A DNA stretch of 64,000 bases from Dryocosmus kuriphilus (GCA_038277395.1 CM076189.1:86293421-86357420), one strand, 5' to 3'. Counted from the first letter of the stretch, positions 1 through 12,648 are shown. Notes: generated by a model from the letters alone, not told the origin. Translations and numbers: made by a program.

Positions 1-162
1 GGGAACACGGAGGAATGGAACAAGTACTGGGTGAAAGAAGAAGAAAGAAAGAGCATGATATGTGAGAGAGGTAGAGCAACGTTTGAGCACTAGTTAGAAG
101 ATTGTGAAAAAGTAGAAAAAGGTTGCATGATAATGGGAAAGATATGGAATGAAAAGGGATAG
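1..162 (+). pseudogene. C-terminal fragment of LINE ORF2 (zinc-knuckle-like tail)
   Basis: Frame 1 reads through to a stop at 160-162, with one in-frame TAG at 91-93. The translation contains a Cys, then Gly-Arg, then Glu-His, then Glu-Asp-Cys, the C-x(n)-H-x(4)-C tail found at the C-terminus of many LINE reverse transcriptases. The TAG sits inside that motif, directly after the His, so the copy is dead. No reverse transcriptase core is present because the window begins too late. The LINE assignment rests on this motif plus the 3' tail. Confidence 0.55.
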
Positions 163-662
163 GGGGAGACGGTGGTGTGGTTGAGATATCTGGATAAAAT
201 GAAAATAAAGGGAGGAGATTGACGTGTAAGACGGAAGGGATAAGGAAAGAAAAATGTAAAATATGTAATTTATAAGCTAATTATACTATATTATGTTTTA
301 GAATGTTAAATAGAATTTAAAACTTGCGCGCGAAATGGCACAAAAACTGGCGAGCGAAAAGGCAAAATAACTGGCGAGAGAAAAGTAAAAAAAAAAAATG
401 GCGAACGAAAAGGTACAAAATCTAGCGAGCGAAAAGGCAATACGAATAGAGGCAATACGTATAGAGGAAAATAAACCGAATTGTTAAAGAGGGGAAAGAA
501 TGAATAGTATTAACGGAATGGAGTTAGAATAGACAATAGTTGTAAGAATTTGTAACTAATGTAAATATTATATATGTAATCTTCGATGTAGCAGACTCTG
601 TCAGCATGTTTCTGGGCCATGATGGCCGAAATAAAACATCTTATACTACTACTACTACTACT
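1..662 (+). mobile_element. 3' end of a non-LTR retrotransposon (LINE)
   Basis: The segment opens inside a LINE coding region, continues through an untranslated region, and ends in an AATAAA-like signal followed by a (TAC)n tail at about 643-662. A short perfect inverted repeat, GGCC-ATGAT-GGCC, lies at 615-627 just before the tail. Short microsatellite tails are usual for several arthropod LINE clades. The 5' part lies outside the window, so the clade cannot be assigned. The boundary at 662 is taken from the end of the trinucleotide tail. Confidence 0.65.
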
Positions 663-938
663 AATTTCATTGTTGAAGATTCAAGCGTTTAATTGAAAAT
701 TAACCTATATGTGATTGAAAATCTATTTTCGTTTATTGAAAATTCTTTTTCTTGATTGACGATTTAACTATTTTTAACTGGAAAATAATATTTTTTTGGT
801 TCGAGCGTCAAATATTATTCTGTTGTTTAAGAATTCACTTTTTCGGATGAGAATCGATCTTATCAGTTGAAATTAAAATTGACTGTTTTCTTAGAAATTC
901 AGGAAGTTAGGTAAAACTTCACCTTTATTTACATTTTT
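663..938. repeat. Degenerate GTTGAAAATTCAAC-type repeat
   Basis: AT-rich DNA built of loosely spaced copies of a motif close to TTGAAAATTCAACTATTTT, in both orientations because the core is nearly palindromic. The same motif recurs across the first 15 kb. No coding signal is seen. Confidence 0.6.
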
Positions 939-2201
939 ACATTCTCATCAGAGAAGGTATTTGATTTATGCAAAATTTGACTTTCGCGAATTTCATGAAA
1001 CCTCCACGTATTGCGACCTCCTGAATCCAAAAAACGGTTTTTACGATGGGTGTCTGTCTGTCTGTTGTCGTCGTCGCTGTCGTCGTTGTCGACGTTGTCG
1101 TCGTCGTTGTCGTCGTCGTCGTCGTTGGAGTATTTTCCCACGATAACTTTCGAAGGATTAATGGGATTGGAGTGCCCTTTGGTACACTTCTCTAAGGGGC
1201 AAAAAGAAAGGACGAGTTCGTTAATCAGCGGTTTTTGACCAACGGTTATGCTTTTATCGATCCAAAACGGTTTTTCACAAAATCAAAAAATCCATTTTCC
1301 GGCTAAAATATGAGAGATACAAAAAATGTGAAAAAAGAAAAAAGTTTAGCTTCAAAAAAGCTACAAATGTTGTCTTCACCATTTTTTGACAAAATGAATG
1401 GTTTTGTTTTAATCAAGAAAACGCTTTAAAATTAAAAAACTCTGGTTGCCCGCCAAAATATTCAAGATATAAAAAAATGGCTGAGAACTAAGTCGTTCAA
1501 TTTAAAAAGATCTACAAGTTTTGCTTTAAATATTTTTTGATAAAATGCACGGTTTTTGTTTTATTCGATAAAACTTTATTAAAAATAAAAAATTTCAAAC
1601 TTGCCGCCAAACTGTGCAAGATACGGAAAAATAATAACAAACAGAGTTGTTCGCCTCAAAAGGATCTACAAATTTGCTATCTATTATTTTTTTGAGCAGA
1701 CGCGTAGTTTTTGAGTCATTCGTTAAACATGTTATGAAATATAAAGAAAACTATTTTTCAGCAAAACTATGCAAGATATGAGAAAATATTAACAAGGAGA
1801 ATTGTTCACCTTGGAAAGAGCTAAAAAATTTATTTATAAAACTCATCGTTTTACTTTGAAGGATCGAAATCCTCTATTGTGAAAATCTGAAAAATCACTA
1901 GGAAACTTTACCAATCTACAATGTGTTTTAAAAAAATGTAATTATCGAGCGCGAAGCGCGAGTGTCATGATGAGAATGTATTCCTTAAGGGCGATAGAGC
2001 CTTAAGTAAAATAATTTCTTTTGCAATTTTTAATGAAAGGTTCATACGTTCCATAAACACCAAGCGCGTAGCGCGAGGTGATTAATCTATCGAGCGCGAA
2101 GCGCGAGTGCCAACAGAGGCGCGCCATATGCGCGCTCATACTTCGCATGAGGCGCGGCGCCTGAGACGCGCGATGAGAATGTGCCCGCGAAGCGGGCAGA
2201 T
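939..2201 (-). repeat. Palindrome/(GACAAC)n repeat family, copy 1
   Basis: A full-looking copy of a ~1.2 kb dispersed family, here reversed. One end is ACATTCTCATC (939-949). The other is GATGAGAATGT (2172-2182) followed by the palindrome TGCCCGCGAAGCGGGCA (2182-2198). Between them are, in order on the plus strand: a GTCGTC-type minisatellite (about 1060-1125), several ~120-150 bp degenerate subrepeats each containing a version of 'tttgccaaactatgcaagatac', a palindrome of type CGAGCGCGAAGCGCGAG, and a CTTAAGG...CCTTAAG inverted pair near 1985-2007. No transposase is encoded, so it is a non-autonomous element or a composite satellite. Confidence 0.7.
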
Positions 2202-3480
2202 TTTTTTCCATTTAATCCTGTTGCATGTAATTTCAAGGGTTATATTGAAAACTCCTTTATTTTAATTTGATAATTCAACAGCTTTTCTTTAAAAATTACT
2301 TTTAATATATTCAAAAATCAACTATAAGTGTTTTTTTTAAACCTAATCTGTCATAGTTGAAATTTCAATATTTTTGTTAAAAAAATTCATTCTTTTTTAG
2401 TTGACAATTCAAATTGTTCACTGCAAATAATTTTTTTTTGGTAAAAGTGCATCTTTCTTGCGTGAAAATTCGACTATTTTGGCAAAAACTGGTATTTTAG
2501 TTCTGAAATTAAACTATTCCGTTGAAAACTATTTTTTTTTTAAATTGAACTATTTTTGCTTGAAGAATTAATTATTTTGTTGAAAGTGCAATATTTAAGC
2601 CGGTAACGAAACCAATAACGACATACTCTCGAAAATATACAACGGCTATTCTCATAAATAAACGCTTTAAACAACAACAAAATGAATGCACTTGTAACAA
2701 TTACATATCTTTAAGATAAGTTAGTTAAATTTTCAAAAAAGGAATTAATTTTCAAACAAAATTAGTTAAATCGGAAAGAAAACAAAAAACTAACAAACGA
2801 ATTTTCAACAAGATAGTTGAATTTTTAACTGAAAGGAAAGAATTTTCAACCAAAAACAAACTAGTGGATCTTCAACCAAATATTTCAGTTTTTCTGAAAA
2901 CAAAGGATAAATTGTCATCCAAAAATTGTTATATTACTGTCAATCAAAGAAAAGCGAATTTTAAAAAAGTTGAATTTTGGACAAGAAAGGTTATCTTTTG
3001 ACCAAAAGTAGTTGAATTTACAATCAAGGAACATAATTTTTCAAAAAAGACTAATTCTTAACAAAATCCATGAATTTCAACAAAAAAAAAATGCTTAAAA
3101 TTCCACACGAAAAAAATGAATTCTCAGTCAACAGTGAAACATGTAAATTGTAAATAAAAAAAAAAGGATTAATGTTGAACATACAACAATAAGCTTACAG
3201 CCAAAAATATGATTTTCCAACCTGATATTAATTCATTAAAATGTCTATCACTTTCCAAAAAGACAGTTAAAATTCCAACAAAAAAAAGTATTTGAAGTAC
3301 ACGAAATGTCATTTGCAAAACACTATAAACAATACTTGTATTTTTGTTGTAAGGAAACTAATTTTTCAACAAAGAACTGCATTTTAAATAAAAAAAAGTT
3401 TTCAACTGAATATGATTGATTCTCAAACAAAAGTGTGAAACTTGTCTTAAACAGAAAAAAAATCTTCCAATCAAATGGAA
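2202..3480. repeat. Degenerate GTTGAAAATTCAAC-type repeat, long block
   Basis: Very AT-rich DNA dominated by variants of 'ttcaaccaaaaatagttgaattttcaac'. The segment at about 2470-2710 is a second copy of the flanks of the inserted element at 7952-9098 and so represents an uninterrupted version of that site. No coding region is supported. Confidence 0.6.
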
Positions 3481-4020
3481 ATAATTTTTATGGGGTTCCA
3501 TTAATTTAGTCATATTATTGAAGCCCATTATCCTTATGAAAGATTTTAAGTACTCGGTTTTTGATTATTTTATTAATTAATTATTATTTATTTTATATTG
3601 TAATTTAATCATATTTTAATAACCTATAGGCGAGTTTTGTTGAGAAGATGATCCTGAAATTAAGAAAATGTCGATTTTTTATTAAAAAATTTTTTCACAG
3701 AAACCAAAATTGTACTTTCGTACTTGTAAGTTTAGACCATTTGAGGTTATGTTGCGAAATTTTCGCTCTAGATAAATATTTTTCTACCAAAATTATGAGT
3801 TCTTTTAGAAAAACATACAAGTTTCAAGAATTTGAGGTTATGATAAGGAATTCCGAATCTTAGTTTTGTCAATCTAACCACAAGCAAACTAATTGGTGTC
3901 CTGGCTTTGCAAAAGATGTCTAGTTTAGCTAATATAAGGTGATGATCTTGGTTTAAAAATGTTGATTTCTGTTGAAAATTCCCAAACATAACCTCGAATA
4001 GCTTAAGCCGAAATATTCTG
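3481..4020. repeat. Dispersed AT-rich repeat B, copy 1
   Basis: This stretch shares recognisable blocks with 7616-7870 ('gagaagatgatcctgaaa', 'catttgaggttatgttg') and with 11985-12170 ('cagttcttttagaaaaac', 'tttgaggttgtgctagag'). It is therefore a dispersed repeat and not unique sequence. The small open frames in it are not conserved between copies and are not reported. Confidence 0.5.
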
Positions 4021-4642
4021 TAGTTTTAGTTCCGAAACACTTAAAATTTACAACAAAAAAGTGAATTTTTGATAAAAAGTGCTTGAATTTTCAAAAATAA
4101 AACGATCCTTAATGGAATATTTTAAGCTTTAACTAAAAACAGACATATGTTTAACAAAATAGTCGAATTTTCAAGTAAAAGTATGAATTCTCTTTCGAAA
4201 ATTTATAACTGAATTAAACCAAAAAATATTTTTTTTCAAACAACAATGGTTGAATTATCCCCTCAAAAAAATGTTCAAAAAGGCAATTGAATTCTGGTTC
4301 AAGAAAGATAAATTGTCAACAAAGGAATTACAGTTCATCAAAACGGTTGAACTTTCAACCAAAGATTAATTATTAACGAAATCGTTTTATAAGCAAAGAA
4401 ATAGTTAAGTTTTTAACTAAAAGAGGCGAATTCTTAACCAAGAATTGGAACAGTTAATTGAAAGAAAAAAAAATTAATTTACCAAACAAAAAAAGTTGAT
4501 TTTTTAATAAAAAAGCTTAATTTTCCAAAAAATATTAATTCTCAACAAAATTCAAAAATTTCAAAGCAAAAATATAGTTGAAATTCTACCCAAAAGATTA
4601 TTTCCCAACGAAAAATGAAACAGATAAATTTTGAATAAAAAA
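4021..4642. repeat. Degenerate GTTGAAAATTCAAC-type repeat
   Basis: More of the AT-rich near-palindromic motif, ending where copy 2 of the GC-palindrome family begins. Nothing else is seen here. Confidence 0.55.
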
Positions 4643-5220
4643 ATCTGCCCGCTTTGCGGGCACATTCTCATCCCTCGTTTAGCGTGAAGTATGAGCGCCT
4701 CTAGGGTGCGCGTTCTGGTAGTCGTCGCGCTTCGTGCTCCGATATATTTAAGCCACGCGCTTCAAGCTCGGATATTTTTGTTCCTTGCACATCGTGCTCG
4801 GTATTCGTGACGTGGGTCTTAAGATTTCAATACACCTAATTTTCATGACATCATTAAATTTGAATTTTTTATTAAAAATTAGAAAAGAAATTATTTTTCT
4901 TAAGGTCTAATGGACCTTAAGGAATACATTCTCATCATGACAATCACGCTTCGCGCTCGACAATTAAATTTTTGTTTAAACACATTGTATATTGGTAAAG
5001 TTTTTTTGAGATTGTCCAAATCTTCACAATGCTGAATTTCGATTCTTGAAAGTAAAACGATTGGCCTTATAAGTAAATTTTGTAGCTCTTTCCAAGGTGA
5101 ATACTTTTTTTTCTTAATATTTTCTCATGTCTTGCATAGTTTTGCTGAAAGGTGGTTTTCTTTATATTCCATAACATGTTTCAGGAATAACTCAAAAACT
5201 ACGCATTGAGATGAGAAAGT
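4643..5220 (+). repeat. Palindrome family, copy 2 (internally deleted)
   Basis: Begins ATCTGCCCGCTTTGCGGGCA followed by CATTCTCATC and ends with GATGAGAAAGT. It keeps the GC-rich palindromes, the CTTAAGG-type inverted pair (about 4899-4921) and the first subrepeat. It lacks the later subrepeats and the (GACAAC)n tract, having jumped straight to the terminal GATGAGA motif. The deletion makes it half the length of other copies. Confidence 0.65.
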
Positions 5221-5517
5221 AAAAAGAGATTAAATTCGGCCGAAAATATGTGGGTCTTCAACCTGAAAACATGAATTTTCAAGAAAAGATTAATTCTTAA
5301 CAAAATCCATGGCGGTCCAAAAAAGAAGTGAAAATTCCAACCAAAGAAATGTATCAAAGTACAAGAAAGCCATTTCCAAAACACTACAAGCCAGATTTGT
5401 ATTTTTGATTTAAAGAAACGAAATTTTCAACAAAATAGTGAGTTTTTAATAAAAAGAGGTCAACTAAATATGGAGAATTCCTAAAGGCACATGTAGAAGT
5501 TAACTTGAAGAAAAAAA
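5221..5517. repeat. Degenerate AT-rich repeat spacer
   Basis: GTTGAAAATTCAAC-type repeat between two palindrome-family copies. A related segment lies near 3180-3440, sharing 'ttaacaaaatccatg' and 'caaaacactacaa'. Confidence 0.45.
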
Positions 5518-6631
5518 TCTGCTCACATCGTTTGCGCATTCGCATTACGCGCTTCGGGTGTGGCTCGCTTCGCTGGTAATTTTGAGCGCGTCTGGGGCGT
5601 GCGATCTGGTGTTCGTCGCGCTTCGCTCTCGGATGTTTTTGGTCCTCGCACTTCGTGATCAGTTTTCGTTACTTGGGTCTTAAAATTTCAAAACACCTAC
5701 TTTTAATTAAATTATTCTATTTGCATTTTGATAAAGAATTGAAACAGAATTATTTTACTTAAGACTCTATCGGCCTTAAGGAATACATTCTCATGACGTC
5801 AAACGCGCTTCGGGCTCGACGGTTAATCTTTTTAAAAATGCAGTGTCGGTTCGTAAAGTTTTTTTGTGATTTGCTGAATTTCAACAATGCAGGTTTCCGA
5901 TTCTTAAAAGTAAAACGGTAAGTCTTATAAAAAATAAGGTGAATAATTCTGCTTCTTAATATTTTCTCGCTCGTCGCATAGTTTTGCTGAAAAGTGGATT
6001 TGTTTGTATGGAATAAAAAATTTCGCGAATGGCTCGAAAAATATGCGCTTTACAAAAAAGTGAAGGACAGAAAATTTGTAGATCTTTTTGAGGTGAACAG
6101 CCTGTCTATCGTATCTTGCATAGTTTGGCAGGAAATTTGAATTTTTGATTTTTAATAACGTTTTCTTGATTTAAACAAAAACCGCTCATTTTATCAAAAA
6201 CTGGTTGAAACAAAATTTTTAGATTCTTTTGAGGTAAACAATTTTATTCTCAATCGTTTTTTTTTATCTTCCATAGTTTAGCTAGAAAATTGATCTTTTG
6301 ATTTTGTGAAAACCGCTTTTTATGGATAAAACCATAACCACTGGTTAAAAGCCGCTGATCAACGAACTCTTCGTTACCTTTAGCGCCCTAAAGAAGAGTG
6401 CCAAAGCGCAATCCGAACCGATCAGTCCTCCGAAAGTTATCAGGGAATAGACGACAACGACATCTATAACGACTGCAACGACAACGACAACGACGGCAAG
6501 GACAATAGATAGACATCGTCGTAAAACACGTTTTTTCGGATTCAGGGTGTCACGAAACGTCGAAATTTCATGAAATCCGCGAAAGTAAGTTTTGACATAA
6601 AACTAATACCTTCTCATTGAGATGAGAATGT
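5518..6631 (+). repeat. Palindrome family, copy 3
   Basis: Starts at ATCTGCTCACATCG, a mutated version of the terminal GC palindrome, and ends at GATGAGAATGT (6621-6631). It contains the CTTAAG-type inverted pair near 5759-5779, two to three subrepeats (about 5990-6330) and an impure (GACAAC)n tract (about 6449-6507). It keeps the short frame, upstream of the tract, that is also open in copies 1, 5 and 6. Confidence 0.65.
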
Positions 6632-6789
6632 AAGAATAAAAATTGCATTTTTCAAAAAAACTATGTAAAATATTAAGAAATTCACGTTTTTAGTATACTT
6701 AATCGACTGGTAAGCGTGAGAAACATTATGAGAATGCGCCTGAGCAGCGAGCAGATACAACTATTATACGTTTCATGAATAAACTATGC
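6632..6789. repeat. Palindrome-family end fragment (reversed) in AT-rich DNA
   Basis: At 6725-6755 there is ATGAGAATGCGCCTGAGCAG followed by CGAGCAGAT, the reverse of the family's GC-rich end. It is a terminal fragment in the opposite orientation to the copies on both sides. Confidence 0.45.
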
Positions 6790-7588
6790 TTTGGATCAAA
6801 AACTGTTTTTAAGCAAATTTGTAGGCTTTTCCGGGGTGAAAAATTCTTCTTGCCAATATTTTCCTCTATATCGTATACATAGTTTTGCTGAAAAGTTTCT
6901 TTCTTTCTATTTCATAAAATATTTCACAAATAACTCAAAAACTACACGTCTGTTCAAGGAAAGTTGAAGAACAAATTTGTAGATACTTTTGAGGTGAAAA
7001 ACTTTGGTTATTATCATTTATTTCTTATCTTGCATAGTTTGGCTCAGAAAATTTGAATTCTTAATTTTTAATAACGTTTTTTCGACTAAAACAAAAACCC
7101 TGCATTTTATGAAAAAATGGTTAATACAAAATTTGGAGATTTATTTAAGGTAAATAACTTTGTTTATTATCATTTTTTTCGTATTTGGAATATTTTGGCA
7201 AGAAACCACAGTTTTTTATTTTTAATAGCGTTTACTCGACTAAAAAACGGTATATTTTATCAAAAAATAGTTAACAGAAAATTTGTTGATTCTTTCAGAT
7301 GAACAATTTTAGATATCTATATATATTTGTTTGTGTGCGCGGTTGGTTATCGAATTCTTCCTTCTTTTATGGACCTTGAGGAAGTGTGCCAAAGTGCAAT
7401 CCAATCTGATGATTCTTTCACAAGTTATCGCGGACACAGACGCCGACAATCACAACGACGACACCAAACAGAAACCATCCTAAAAACCCTTTTTTCTGAC
7501 TCAGAGGGTCCCAAAACGTGCAGATTTTATGAAAAATGCGAGGGGTGAAATTTGACGTAAATCTAATACCTTCTCTGATGAGAATGTA
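6790..7588 (+). repeat. Palindrome family, copy 4 (5'-truncated)
   Basis: Lacks the GC-rich palindromic half but carries four subrepeats ('ttttgctgaaaag', 'cttgcatagtttggct' variants), a degraded (GACAAC)n region near 7438-7475, and the terminal TACCTTCTCTGATGAGAATG at about 7567-7586. It lies directly downstream of copy 3. Confidence 0.6.
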
Positions 7589-7951
7589 AAAAAATTTCCA
7601 ACCAAAAATATATTTTTTTGTGGGTTCCATTAATAAAATACAATTTATTTTATATTGTATTTGAAATAATGTTTTAATGACCTCTACTCCTCGCTGGTGG
7701 AGAAGATGATCCTGAAAGAAAAAAATAGTAATTTTTTATTAACGAATTCTTTTACTCTCCCTATTGTAAATTGGAGTTCTAAGCTTAAGACATTTGAGCT
7801 TATGTTAGGGAATTTTCGCCCCAAATCAATATTTTTTTACTAAAATCATCAGTTCCTTTTGATAAAAATTCATCCTTATTACACGAAAATTCAACCATTT
7901 TGTTAATGGCTGGTGTTTTGGTTCAGAAATTAAACTATTCCGTTGAAAACT
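7589..7951. repeat. Dispersed AT-rich repeat B, copy 2, and left flank of inserted element
   Basis: 7616-7870 matches repeat B at 3481-4020. 7880-7951 matches about 2450-2531, including the shared 'aaattaaactattccgttg'. The match breaks off exactly where the inverted-repeat element at 7952 begins. Confidence 0.5.
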
Positions 7952-9098
7952 AAGGTAAACGTACCAGTTTGTGAACACGTACCAGTTTGCAGACACTTGT
8001 TTATATTTTCCTTCATTAGTATGTCAAATGATAAAATACATTACGGTAATCGTTATGAACATTATCCTTGAATAATAAGAAATTAGATTGATATTAGTTG
8101 TGTTTTTAAATTTGAATATTTTATAAATAAACCGCCGTTCTTGATGCGAGTGTCACGTGGTAGCAATGAAATCATCTCCATCTCAGTAGAAACTGGTTTG
8201 AAAGTAGAATTAAGTTTATTTATGGAAAACGAACTAAAGTCAAGGTAGGTTAATAAAGAAAGATTATAATAAATCCAGTATGTTTATATTTTACACGAGC
8301 ATCGCTGAGAAGACTTAATTTTTATAATTTATTGTTAAATACAGCATTCCACAAACTGCTACAGAAAGTATGTTCTTGTACCTATTTGTAGATAGTCATC
8401 TGAAAAAATCAACTCTGACATGTTTTATCTCTGTACATATGTTTACTCAGTAAATACAATTGAGTTATATATTCTATCTTGAAAAAATTTTCATTAAACT
8501 TAGAAAACCGTTGTGTACTTATAAGCAAAACGTTTCATTTACACTCTTGGAGTTTATTAATAAATATTTACAAAAATACAGATTACAGTAGTTCTTTAAT
8601 AATATTTCTAAGGTTCTAATGGATTTTCCTTCGAAAAACTTGTCGCTTTTCTTAAAAATCTAGCACCATCTAATACAGAAGAATTTGACATACTTCTAAA
8701 CTTTATCACAAGACATTAGTTTAATAAAAAAGGATAAAATTATAAATAATGAAGTAATTGTTTCCATTAAAACATCATTCAAGTTTATATGAATCGTGTT
8801 TAACAAAGTAATTCGGAATAAAGTTGAGTGTCCACAAACTGGTACATTCACTATTCACAATCTAGTGCTGAAAAAACCTATTGTTCACAAACTGGTGCAG
8901 CGAAACTGCTTGAGAAAAAAATTCATAATAAATAATAAAAGCCTTCAAATCAGCATATTAAAGTATTTTTTCACAACTTCAATGAACGCGTATCACATGC
9001 AAATTCATTTTACATCTCAAACACGCCTTGAATTTATTTTATTGCCGATCCCTCATTCCTGCATATCTTACATGTCCGCAAACTGGTATGTTTACCTT
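7952..9098. mobile_element. Non-autonomous inverted-repeat DNA element (~1.15 kb)
   Basis: The left end AAGGTAAACGTACCAGTTTG is matched in reverse complement by the right end, whose plus-strand form is CAAACTGGTATGTTTACCTT (9079-9098). Further copies of the ACAAACTGGTAC core sit near both ends: two at the left (7962-7994) and three at the right (about 8833, 8889 and 9077), as expected of subterminal transposase-binding sites. The flanks match the uninterrupted segment at about 2470-2710. The 112-codon frame at 8796-9134 runs across the repeats and out of the element, so I do not call it a gene. No clear target duplication was found and the superfamily is unknown. Confidence 0.7.
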
Positions 9099-11579
9099 GG
9101 CTTATTTTTCTCGAAAATAAAACTATTTTTTTGAAAATAGAATTATTTTTTTAAAAACTGAAGTATTTTTGATTGAAAATGGAATCATTTGGTTGGAAGT
9201 GCAAGATTTCAACCATTAACGAAGTCAGTAAAGAAATATTCTCAAAACTGAAGAATTGTTATTTTTATAAACAAAGGTTTTGAAAAGCAACAATAGGAAT
9301 ACATTAGTAGCAATTACATGTTGTTGTTAAAAATAAAATGTGTGAAGAAACACACAATTCTACGCAACTTGCAATGTCAAATTCAAGTATTTGTTCAAGT
9401 TTAAAAAAAAATTAATTCAGTTTCAAACTTTTTCAGTTTTTAAGATTTTATGTCGAAATATTTAATTTTTGAAACAATAATTCAATTGTTAATCAAAAAT
9501 ATTATAGTAAAATATTCCAAAAGAGGATTAATTTTCAAACAAAATAAATCCAATCAAATCTGAAAGAAATAACTAGAAAGACGAATTTGCAACAAAGATA
9601 GTTGAATTTCCGACATTTGCACAAAAAATATAATAGTTGGAATTTCAGCCAAAATATCTGAATTATTAATTAAAAAAGTTAAAATATCAAGAAAAAATGA
9701 CTTGGATAGAAAATAGTTATATGTCCAAAACAAAAAGAATTTTCAAGTAAGCTTAGAACTAATTTTAACTAACTTTCAACTAAAAAAAGATCAATTTTGA
9801 ACAAAATAGTAGATTTTTCAAATAAAAAGGATGAATTCTCAGATAGAAATATTGAAATTGACATTATCCAAAAAAAAAAGGTTTTCAGCAATGAGTAGTT
9901 GAATTGTGAACCGAAAAGAAGTAATTTTCAACAAAAGAATTGCATTTAAATCCGAGAAAGATAAATTTTGACCAAAAAGATTAACTTTCAATCAATATCT
10001 TTGAATTCTCCGTAAAAAAACACTTAAAATAATAAATGAATTTCTAATCAAAAGTAGTTTTATTTTCAACAAGAAGAAATTAATGTCAACGGAATAGATT
10101 AATTTCTCACTGAAAAAGACAAATTTTTAACAAATCAGTTGAACGTTCAAACAAAAATAAATCATTTTCATCCAAAAATGTAACAACTTAATTTTCAAAC
10201 AAACGTGATCAAATTTTCAATAAAATTTTTGAATTTGAAATAGAAAAAAGTGAATTCCCAAAACAAAAGAAGGTTGAAAATTCAATTTTTACATTTTTCG
10301 AAGAAAATTGTTATATTTTTGGTTAAAAATACGAGCTAAATTTTAAAAATGCTAATGAGTTTTTCGTAAATCACCTAAATAAATATTCCATGTGATAAAT
10401 ATTCAGTATAAAAAAAAAAACTTGCAGATTTAGGTGAAAGAATTACGGAAAATTCAAATACTTTGGTTGAAAATAAACCTTTTTGTTGAAAATTTTTGGT
10501 CCAAGTCAATTCTATTGTTTCGGTTTGAGAAAGCATCCCTTTTAGTTGAAGAATTTTCTATTCTGCTCAAAATTGGTCTCCTCTTGGTTAAAAATTAGTG
10601 AAATTCGTTGAAAAACATAGATGAAAATTTGTTCTTTTATCAAAAATATAACTATTTATTATATAAGTTCACTTTTTTCTGATAATTTAATTTTCTTTTA
10701 CAAAAAATACAAATACTTGGGTCGAAAATTTAAATTTTAATATTTTGTGGACAAGTTTGAAAGTCAACTTTTATTTAATTCCTTTCCTTTGATTGATAAT
10801 ATTTCAAGTATTTTTGGTAAAAAATAATATTTTTTTGTTTAAATATAACTATTTTCTTGTTTGTTTTGACAATTAATACTATTAAATCGAAAATTTAACT
10901 ATTTTGTTAAAAATTCTCCATCTTCCATTAAAAATTAAATTGGTCCATTAACAACTATTCTTCTTTTGGTCGAAAATTCGACTATTTCATAACCAAAATT
11001 AATCTTTTCGTACAAAACTTAACTGTTCTGTTCACGGTTGAATTTTGTTTATTTTCGGTTCAAAATTATACTACTACATTCTTGTTTTTGAGAGTTGATC
11101 TTTTTCAATTGAACCTTCAACGATTTTGTTGATAATTCATTAAGTTTGTTTGATTGAAAACTCAATTGTTATATTTTTGGTTGAAAATGATTATCTTTTG
11201 ATTAAAGATTCAACCCTTGTGTTAAAAATTCGTCTTTTTCAGTCAAAAATTAAAGTGTTCCATTGAAAATTAATCTTTTATTGTTCAAAATAACACTATT
11301 TTTTAATGGAAACTCATTTCTTGTTTTTAAAGTGTTATTTTTGTATGAAGATTTCAAATATGTAAAACGCTTCAATTTCAAAGAAGAAAGAGTTAAATTG
11401 CAAAGAAAAAACACGAATTATGAACCAAAAGTGGAACAGCTAAGGTTTATAAAAAGCATTAATTTTACATAAAAAATAGATGAATTTTCATCAAACAAAA
11501 ATTAAATTTCAAGAAAAACGTTTAAATCTTATATAAAAAACTCATAGTTTTAAAGAAAGATATTTCTGTAGCATTTCTG
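9099..11579. repeat. Degenerate GTTGAAAATTCAAC-type repeat, long block
   Basis: About 2.5 kb of the same near-palindromic AT-rich motif in both orientations. 9106-9320 continues the duplicated segment also seen at about 2531-2715. Small frames such as 11263-11472 fall in this low-complexity sequence and show no recognisable domain. Confidence 0.55.
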
Positions 11580-12480
11580 GGAACAAACTTCTTGTTCTGA
11601 AAAGGTTTAAAAATTTTGGGATTTTCATATTACACACTTGCTTTTAAAAACACAATTATTTACCAAATTTTTCTTCAGGCTTTGTTAATCACGTTAAATA
11701 GAAGTGAATAATGTAAGGTAAATAGGTTGTGCTAGTAATTCTTACTGTTCGGTTAAAAAACAATGACTTCGAAATACGTGACATTGGTGGAGTTGAAGTT
11801 GTCGAATTAGAAGTTTCGAAACACGGCCTCGTATTATTTTAATAAAGTTAAAAATATGTTACACAATGGCGTTTGCTGATTAAACTTTTAGCCTTGGCAC
11901 AAATATTTCAAACGATTTTAAGAAATTTCCAGGAGATTCATGACTTTTGAAAGAAATTTAATGAACAAGTTTAATTCAATTTATAACAAAAATATTCAGT
12001 TCTTTTAGAAAAACCTCCAGGTTTCCATAATTTGAGGTTGTGCTAGAGAATCCCGAATCCCTTTTTGGACAATCGAAGAAAAGCATACTTCTACACCGGA
12101 TTTGCGAAAGACGTTTATTTTAGGTCATGTTAGGTGATTCTCACCAATAAAATATATGTTTTATGAAAACTTATAAAAAATAGCATATTAAACTTAATAT
12201 AACGCCGAATACAAATATAAAAAATTAATTTTCAAGCAAAAGGGATGAATTTTCAACTAAATAATTCTATTTTTAACCGAAAACAATGAATTCGCCAAAA
12301 AACATAATACTTGAATTTTTAACCGGAAATTAAAAAGCTTCCCACAAATATGTAACAGCTAAATTTGAACCAAAAATAGTTGAATTTTCAACTACAAAGA
12401 TATAACTTTCAACCAAAGTGCTTGGATTTTTTGTCAAAATATTTTAACTTTAAAACAAAAAGTGAAAAGGGTTAACGAAC
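11580..12480. repeat. Mosaic of dispersed AT-rich repeats
   Basis: 11580-11720 shares blocks with 14110-14290 ('ttgttctg..aaggtt', 'ttttgggattttcatattacac' versus a close variant, then 'ctttgttaat'). 11985-12170 is a third copy of repeat B. The last part returns to the GTTGAAAATTCAAC motif. No gene is seen. Confidence 0.45.
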
Positions 12481-12648
12481 AGAAATAATTGGAATGGACG
12501 TGAAATGCTAGTTGGAATGAAAACATAAATATAATATATTATATAATATCTCTTAATTATTTAATTCAAAAATAAAAACGAAAGAAGGAAAATTAAGGGA
12601 AAATTGAAATTGCTTTGAAATTTAAGTTGGAATATAAATATAAAATAT

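Noticed and set aside
1061..1125. (GTCGTC)n stretch as an Asp-rich or Arg-rich protein
   Set aside because: Simple repeat gives open frames on both strands; only the conserved segment beside it is mentioned as a weak finding.
939..2201. CRISPR-like or bacterial REP array / bacterial contamination
   Set aside because: Palindromes are embedded in a repeat shared across the AT-rich eukaryotic window, spacing is irregular, and there are no cas-like genes.
7566..7590. CTGATGAGAATG as a hammerhead core
   Set aside because: CUGAUGA is present but there is no GAAA partner or paired stems; it is the conserved end of the palindrome family.
8796..9134. 112-codon frame as a transposase gene
   Set aside because: It translates the subterminal repeats and runs past the element end into flanking DNA.
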